NCBI RefSeq assembly: GCF_051020765.1
Contig: NW_027469118.1
Location: 62,001 to 126,000, forward strand
Length of the DNA: 64,000 nucleotides
Source: Lasioglossum baleicum
Lineage: Eukaryota; Arthropoda; Insecta; Hymenoptera; Halictidae
Direction of reading: 5' to 3'
The notes beneath the pieces are model-generated. The model searched no databases and was not told the DNA's origin. It saw only the letters and a list, made by a program, of their open reading frames with translations. Below, piece after piece: positions 58,873-64,000 of the stretch; position 1 is the stretch's first letter; each line of letters begins with the position of its first letter. Made by a program: the position numbers and the translations under genes.

Positions 58873-61800
58873 ACTCGCCGATCCCGCGCGTACAAATCTC
58901 CGCCCCTCAGCTTCGCGAGAAAAGTGAATTCTTATTAGACACGGGCTCGGAAGTCAATTTGATACGCGCGTCTAGTTTAAAACCTGGGATAACCATTGAT
59001 CCCACGAGCACGATCGAAGTTCATGGAATAACCGAGGGTTCCATAGTAACACTCGGCGAAGTCGTTATATTCATTCAGGGGACAATCCCTATCAAATTCC
59101 ACGTGCTCGGGGACGAATTCCCAGTCAGTGTTAACGGAATTCTCGGCTCGCCCTTCTTTATAGGAGGAGCTGAGATTTCCTTTGCAAGGCAATTTGTTTT
59201 AATCGGAAACATTTCTATTCCGTTCTCTAATTCACGCGCACTGCCGACTGAGCCCCGCGATAGTTCAATGACGAGGGTTATTTCAATGCCTTCTCCGAAA
59301 ACGGAGGTCTCTCTTGAAAAGCACGCCGCAAGGACAGAGGAAGAAACATTCCCTCTCTCAAAACGTCGGGTGCAACCGGGAGAGATTCGTATCACATCGA
59401 ATAATATCGTAGAGGAACCGGTCGATAAGCGCAAAAATCAAAATCAACAGTCCGAATCAAGGACTGCAGCAGACTCTAATGAGTTTGCCGTTGAGCCCCG
59501 AACAGCCGCCTGCATTGCAGTCAGCGTACAGGGCCCGAAACAGGGATATATCCGCCGCGTCAGCGTAGCGCCGGATGTATTCCTCGGTGACTGTGTAGTC
59601 ACTAATCGCGGAGGCAAAGCGAGCCTCAGATGTTTCAACACATCTCCGCGTCCGATCTCATTCCGATTACCCGTGTTAGAGGTGGAAGAGATCGAGCGTT
59701 ATTCAACTAATTCCGGGCACTATCCCGACGCATTCGGTAACCATCCCGACCTTTCTAATTCCGGTAACCATCCCGACGTATTCGGTAACCATCCCGACCT
59801 TTCTAATTCCGGTAACCATCCCGACGTATTCGGTAACCATCCCGACAATTTTAATCCAGAGTCCAAAGAAGACTCCCGCGAATTCAAACCTATGAAGGTT
59901 TATTCTACAAGCTCCGGTATCAAGTCCGATTTTTTCTATTCCGAGTCTAGGTTGAAAGGAAATGTCCCCGCCTTTGATTCTCTAAAGACGACAGAACGTC
60001 TACATAAAGTAAAGCATAAAACTCTACCTCGTATAGACCGAGTATACGAGTCGATCATAAAAGATCATCCCGCGATAATTTCTAAATCAGAGTCAAAGAG
60101 AGTCTATATTTCATTTCAAAAACCTACCTCTGATTTTTCGCCGGAACATGATCTCTTCCAATCTAAACGGTCAAGTATCCGTGCACCGCAAAGCGAGTTT
60201 CATCCATCTAGGAATTATACGTCTGTAAAATACGCGTCAGCAAAAAGGAGAAACAAATTTCGTATTATACTATACCTCTGCGATAACCCGCGAACAATGA
60301 TTGTAGCATCTCCTGCGACTTGCGATAAGAAACCCTCCCAGGAGATTTCATTACAGTCCTCCGCTGACGCGAAATTAGAATCCGCGTTAATCACGCGTCC
60401 GGTCAACACCGACAAACGAGCGAAATCCGAAACCCAGCGTCGACAAAATCTCCTTCTACAGCCGGAAGATAAGCTTGTCGCATCACGACTCAGCCCCTCG
60501 GAAGATAGGATCATTCCAGAGGAGCTCCAGTCTTCAGACAATTTCGCAACCACAAACATGTATCCGTTACAAGTTGTCATCCTATGCACCATTACCACGC
60601 AAGTTTATACCCTCATTGGATATGATTGCGGTGGACCGACACTCAACGTCACTACGTACTCTACCATCGATAACCTGAATTGCGAACCCGAAGATGTCAC
60701 ACCGATCGAGAGTTTAGAGCGAATTCAACTTCTGCAGCTAGCCGAGTTTTCGCAAGCCCGAGTCCTCCAATGCCACATTGAAATAGACAGAACGATCTAC
60801 TACTGTGGCATGCATTCGCATAATTCCGTCGTCGCCAATGGTAGACAAGAGTATCTCCTAACCACCACCAGTGAAACATGCTCTAATCTACACACTACTG
60901 GAACTCTGTATATTACGCCAGCGGCACAGATCACAGGAGTCCAGCCAAATTCCACAACCTCTCGTAGCCTCACAATGGCAGGAGAAATCAAGAATGACGG
61001 AAGCTGCTCAGGCACAACCTACAACGATCCTTTTGGAACCTGGACGGACGTCGTGGTGCAAGCCATAATACGCATCACGATACGGGACTACATTGCACCG
61101 ATAAAGCTATCCACAGCACAAATTCATTTACAATCCGGACAAACCTGTCCTCTTCAGAAAGGCAACTGCCTCGATTCACAGGACGGATACACATTCTGGG
61201 AACCCGCACCAACAGATTCATGCAGATTCAACAACTACGATGTTCTATACGAAGGGCTAGCGACCAAGCTATCCCCACAGTTAAAATCCTCGCCAACCTT
61301 GTATACAGTTGCCTCTCAGGATACAACATTTGCACTAACCGAGACAGGACGATCTTCAGTCTGCGGATTTATCATAATCCGTACAGAACATCCAAAACTG
61401 TTCATACTAGAAACGGGGAAGTCAGGGAAATTCAAGGAGAAGTCACCCACCCTCGTCAACAATCTCGACATATTCACCTATGTCAACAGCAAATTCGTCT
61501 ACGTAGAGAAACATCTCCGTACACAATTTTCTCAACTATATAAGGACGTCATTCGTCAAAAGTGCGAACTAGAACGACAAATTCTCCAGAACGCACTCAC
61601 TCAGCTGCACACAGCCCCTGAAGAAGTGGCAACCGCCATCATGAAAGACGCTGGATTTATTGCAGTCCCAGCAGGTGAAGTGGTCCATATTATCAAATGT
61701 ATCCCAGTGACAGTCCAGATCCGGAAAACGGAACGCTGTTATGACGAACTGCCCGTCACGTACAAGAATTCTTCAAGATTCCTGAAACCAAAGGACCACA

Positions 61801-62651
61801 TTATTTCAAACACCGGTACAGAGAAGCCGTGCAGCGAGTTACTATCTCCATATTACAGAATACATGGAACATGGTACCGACTCACTCCATCACTAACAGA
61901 AACTATTGCACCGTCAGAACTCCATCCAATCTCTAAGGCCACATGGAAATACGTGGACCCCAAAAACCTTGCGACTGGAGGCATATATTCGCAAGACGAC
62001 CTCGACAAACTGCAGGATCACATAATGTTCCCTGTAGAAAAGGTGGCCGTAATAAATACTATTGCACAAGGCGCCTCAGGTAGACAATACGCAGCAGGAA
62101 ATATTAACATGTTCAACCTGCTCGACGAAGAGTCGCTTCAACAAATAGCTGAATCTACCGCACAGAAGTTATGGTCAGGATTTACCACGTTCGGATCCGT
62201 AACCGCTGGATTAATAGGAATATATGTGGCAATTCGCACAATAAAAACTATTATCAGCACAATCATCAATGGCATCGCTCTCCATTCGTTATACGGCTGG
62301 AGCCTCCACCTCATCGTCGCCATCTGGAGTTCCTTGACAAGATTCTTCATTTTCCTGAAACAAAGAGACGAAACATACACATACGCTGTCAGATATCGGA
62401 AAAGTGAAAGTGAAAATGACATAAGTGAGCCCATTCCCTCCCAAGACCCCAATAAAAGACAGTCAAATAATGAACATTGCGATTATAGACTGTCGGACAT
62501 TGCGAAACCTACCCCAACTCCTCGCGCAGAATCAGACAACATCTCAGTGCATCCAGTGTTTCGTACTGTTAATACAGTCAACGTGCGCCGAGAACTGAGC
62601 TCCCTGCGCGGATCGCTCACTAACGATGCGTCTCAAGACCAAAAATTGTAA
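58725..62651 (+). CDS. Protease-linker-Env fusion frame, B3
   Basis: Same order as B2 but with only about two and a half repeat units (59705-59850). Before the linker it follows B1 (SGHYPDAFG start, SDFFYSES); after it, it follows B2 (LLLQPEDKLVASRL and env). This mosaic pattern suggests recombination between B1-like and B2-like templates. Confidence 0.9.
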   Translation, partial: RVRPPDRNESTAGGRPNKAQPNIHADRRSNERAPRRPDRRFVSAVNLAVDSPIPRVQISAPQLREKSEFLLDTGSEVNLIRASSLKPGITIDPTSTIEVHGITEGSIVTLGEVVIFIQGTIPIKFHVLGDEFPVSVNGILGSPFFIGGAEISFARQFVLIGNISIPFSNSRALPTEPRDSSMTRVISMPSPKTEVSLEKHAARTEEETFPLSKRRVQPGEIRITSNNIVEEPVDKRKNQNQQSESRTAADSNEFAVEPRTAACIAVSVQGPKQGYIRRVSVAPDVFLGDCVVTNRGGKASLRCFNTSPRPISFRLPVLEVEEIERYSTNSGHYPDAFGNHPDLSNSGNHPDVFGNHPDLSNSGNHPDVFGNHPDNFNPESKEDSREFKPMKVYSTSSGIKSDFFYSESRLKGNVPAFDSLKTTERLHKVKHKTLPRIDRVYESIIKDHPAIISKSESKRVYISFQKPTSDFSPEHDLFQSKRSSIRAPQSEFHPSRNYTSVKYASAKRRNKFRIILYLCDNPRTMIVASPATCDKKPSQEISLQSSADAKLESALITRPVNTDKRAKSETQRRQNLLLQPEDKLVASRLSPSEDRIIPEELQSSDNFATTNMYPLQVVILCTITTQVYTLIGYDCGGPTLNVTTYSTIDNLNCEPEDVTPIESLERIQLLQLAEFSQARVLQCHIEIDRTIYYCGMHSHNSVVANGRQEYLLTTTSETCSNLHTTGTLYITPAAQITGVQPNSTTSRSLTMAGEIKNDGSCSGTTYNDPFGTWTDVVVQAIIRITIRDYIAPIKLSTAQIHLQSGQTCPLQKGNCLDSQDGYTFWEPAPTDSCRFNNYDVLYEGLATKLSPQLKSSPTLYTVASQDTTFALTETGRSSVCGFIIIRTEHPKLFILETGKSGKFKEKSPTLVNNLDIFTYVNSKFVYVEKHLRTQFSQLYKDVIRQKCELERQILQNALTQLHTAPEEVATAIMKDAGFIAVPAGEVVHIIKCIPVTVQIRKTERCYDELPVTYKNSSRFLKPKDHIISNTGTEKPCSELLSPYYRIHGTWYRLTPSLTETIAPSELHPISKATWKYVDPKNLATGGIYSQDDLDKLQDHIMFPVEKVAVINTIAQGASGRQYAAGNINMFNLLDEESLQQIAESTAQKLWSGFTTFGSVTAGLIGIYVAIRTIKTIISTIINGIALHSLYGWSLHLIVAIWSSLTRFFIFLKQRDETYTYAVRYRKSESENDISEPIPSQDPNKRQSNNEHCDYRLSDIAKPTPTPRAESDNISVHPVFRTVNTVNVRRELSSLRGSLTNDASQDQKL
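60558..62651 (+). CDS. env: Env glycoprotein (chuvirus-like), B3
   Basis: 697 aa from the internal ATG; virtually identical to the B2 Env (first difference VVILCT for VAILCT in the signal-like segment). Conservation of a long env in two separate insertions with different LTRs indicates recent mobilisation of env-type copies. Confidence 0.72.
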   Translation: MYPLQVVILCTITTQVYTLIGYDCGGPTLNVTTYSTIDNLNCEPEDVTPIESLERIQLLQLAEFSQARVLQCHIEIDRTIYYCGMHSHNSVVANGRQEYLLTTTSETCSNLHTTGTLYITPAAQITGVQPNSTTSRSLTMAGEIKNDGSCSGTTYNDPFGTWTDVVVQAIIRITIRDYIAPIKLSTAQIHLQSGQTCPLQKGNCLDSQDGYTFWEPAPTDSCRFNNYDVLYEGLATKLSPQLKSSPTLYTVASQDTTFALTETGRSSVCGFIIIRTEHPKLFILETGKSGKFKEKSPTLVNNLDIFTYVNSKFVYVEKHLRTQFSQLYKDVIRQKCELERQILQNALTQLHTAPEEVATAIMKDAGFIAVPAGEVVHIIKCIPVTVQIRKTERCYDELPVTYKNSSRFLKPKDHIISNTGTEKPCSELLSPYYRIHGTWYRLTPSLTETIAPSELHPISKATWKYVDPKNLATGGIYSQDDLDKLQDHIMFPVEKVAVINTIAQGASGRQYAAGNINMFNLLDEESLQQIAESTAQKLWSGFTTFGSVTAGLIGIYVAIRTIKTIISTIINGIALHSLYGWSLHLIVAIWSSLTRFFIFLKQRDETYTYAVRYRKSESENDISEPIPSQDPNKRQSNNEHCDYRLSDIAKPTPTPRAESDNISVHPVFRTVNTVNVRRELSSLRGSLTNDASQDQKL

Positions 62652-62683
62652 TGCGAGCGTTCACCGAACACAACCTCGGACCG

Positions 62684-62724
62684 AGAGATTTCACTCCGAG
62701 AAATCTCTTCTCCGGCGAGGGAGG
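62684..62724 (+). promoter_or_regulatory. Pre-PPT hairpin and polypurine tract, B3
   Basis: AGAGATTTC (62684-62692) with GAAATCTCT (62700-62708), then GCGAGGGAGG. Confidence 0.7.
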
Positions 62725-64000
62725 TGTTACGTCGGACGACCTCCGACGTTGGTCGAATCGAGGACCGTACCTCGATTCTAGGTTAAGACTAAATATTAAG
62801 TACATAACAACCTCTTAAACCCATCGCTATCAAACTCTTGTTCTAATTCTAATACATCTTAAACCCATCACTACTTCACCCACGACTTTTCCTAAACTTG
62901 TTCTAATACCCATCACTACTTAAATCTCGACTCTCCCAATTGTTCTAAACCCAACCACCACTCCAAACTCTCAATCTTACCTAACACTTGTTCAAACCCT
63001 CATCTACACTTATAACTTGTTTAAACCCTCATCTACACTTAACACTTGTTCAAACCCTCATCTACACTTACAACTTGTTCAAATCCTCAACTCCGCTCGA
63101 GTAAACGCCACCTCGAGAACAAAGAGATCGCAACGTCAGCAGTCTTGCACGCGTCACCACTCTGTCGAGAGCGAGGACAAAGAGACTGCAACGTCAGCAG
63201 TCTTGCACCCGTCACCACTCCGACGAGCGAGGACAAAGGGACTGCAGCGTCAGCAACCCCCACTCCGAGCGAAGGAGGCTACGCAGAGCTGCCTCTTGCA
63301 TCAGTCTGGTGCTAGCCAGCGGAGTGAGCGGACGTGTCGGTCTGCGCTCACTCCATTCTCACACAACGACATCAGTCAGTCTGGCCCAAGCCAGCGAAGC
63401 GAGCAGACGTGTCGATCTGCGCTCTTCTAATTCGCGCTTCGACGTTCATCGACGTTTGTTCTACTATTCCAAATCCATTCCAATTCAATTCCTAAATCAA
63501 TTCCAATTCTAACTCTTACTAACTCATACTCCGTATACGATTATTACGTTTAATTCATTTATTATTATACTACCAAGTTTATACTCAAGTGTACTCAACG
63601 TTCTTTATTTCAATATATATATTATATTTACCAGTGCTACGTGAAGTTGATTTCCACATCATTCTACTAAATCCAGTGACAGTTTCTTTTCGAAATTCGA
63701 ATCGTGCCCTCGTTAATCATACAGAACTCGGCTTGGAGGTCAGTTCGTCCGCTCCGCTGAGAAGTAGTGGTTGACGAGTAGACGTTTGGAAATAATAACT
63801 TTCCAAATCAGATAAACGCATTTAATATTAATAATAAATAATTGAGCTCTCGCTTACGTGTTCAACCTCGGTCACAAAGGGAGAAGCTTACAGCTCCGCC
63901 GAGGCAATACGTCAACGAGGTGACACTTAGTCAAAAGACTATCGAAGTTAAAGTGACAGTTTGTGAAAGGAAACATATCAGTGTCTAAAGTGAAGTGACA
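62725..64000 (+). repeat. B3 3' LTR, first 1276 bp
   Basis: Starts TGTTACGTCGGACG and follows the B3 5' LTR closely to the window end, before its ORF is reached. Confidence 0.9.

Larger units (their letters stand above)
54937..64000 (+). mobile_element. Element B3: gag plus protease-env, 3' LTR incomplete in window
   Basis: Family B element inserted in element E. 5' LTR 2385 bp, all frames intact, same plan as B2 with a shorter repeat array. The 3' LTR starts at 62725 and leaves the window, so the target duplication (left flank ...TCACC) cannot be checked. Confidence 0.9.

Overview
The window reads as eukaryotic, most likely arthropod and probably insect, repeat DNA made almost entirely of nested LTR retrotransposons. 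The basis is Ty3/Gypsy-type gag and pol, a primer-binding site complementary to the 3' end of insect tRNA-Ser, 4-bp target duplications, an arthropod-virus-like envelope glycoprotein, and no bacterial operons or recognisable host genes. Hymenoptera is possible, but nothing here proves it.

Two related families dominate. Family A has LTRs of about 1.95-2.0 kb and family B of about 2.2-2.4 kb. Both begin TGTTACGTC, end in CA, share one PBS, and carry inside the LTR a sense ORF (172 or 199 aa) for a small basic/acidic protein with SUMO-interacting-motif-like segments. Layout: 1-4162, three family A LTR pieces; 4163-5992, gag remnant of a third family (C), unassigned sequence and an LTR B stub; 5993-16465, element A1 (+; gag, protease, RT, RNase H, integrase, no env); 16466-27027, an LTR B fragment interrupted by intact element A2 (-; gag, protease fused in frame to env, no RT or IN; 4-bp TSD); 27028-32344, truncated A3 (-; gag, protease, linker, integrase C-terminus only); 32345-34360, inverted LTR A; 34361-43647, B1 (+; gag, protease, Cys-rich ORF, env stub; split by a solo LTR B); 43648-44649 and 54589-54936, parts of a diverged element E (-); 44654-54584, intact B2 (+; gag, protease-env; 4-bp TSD); 54937-64000, B3 (+; same plan, 3' LTR cut by the window edge).

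The copies share the same ends (LTR, PBS, gag, -1 frameshift signal, protease, tandem repeat; then a C-terminal tail, hairpin, polypurine tract and LTR) but carry alternative central cassettes: RT-RH-IN, Env, a Cys-rich protein, or almost nothing. This looks like a divided retroelement in which pol-carrying and env-carrying copies could complement each other in trans. The family A LTR also carries a compact set of stress-response-like promoter motifs. All functional statements are inferences from sequence.
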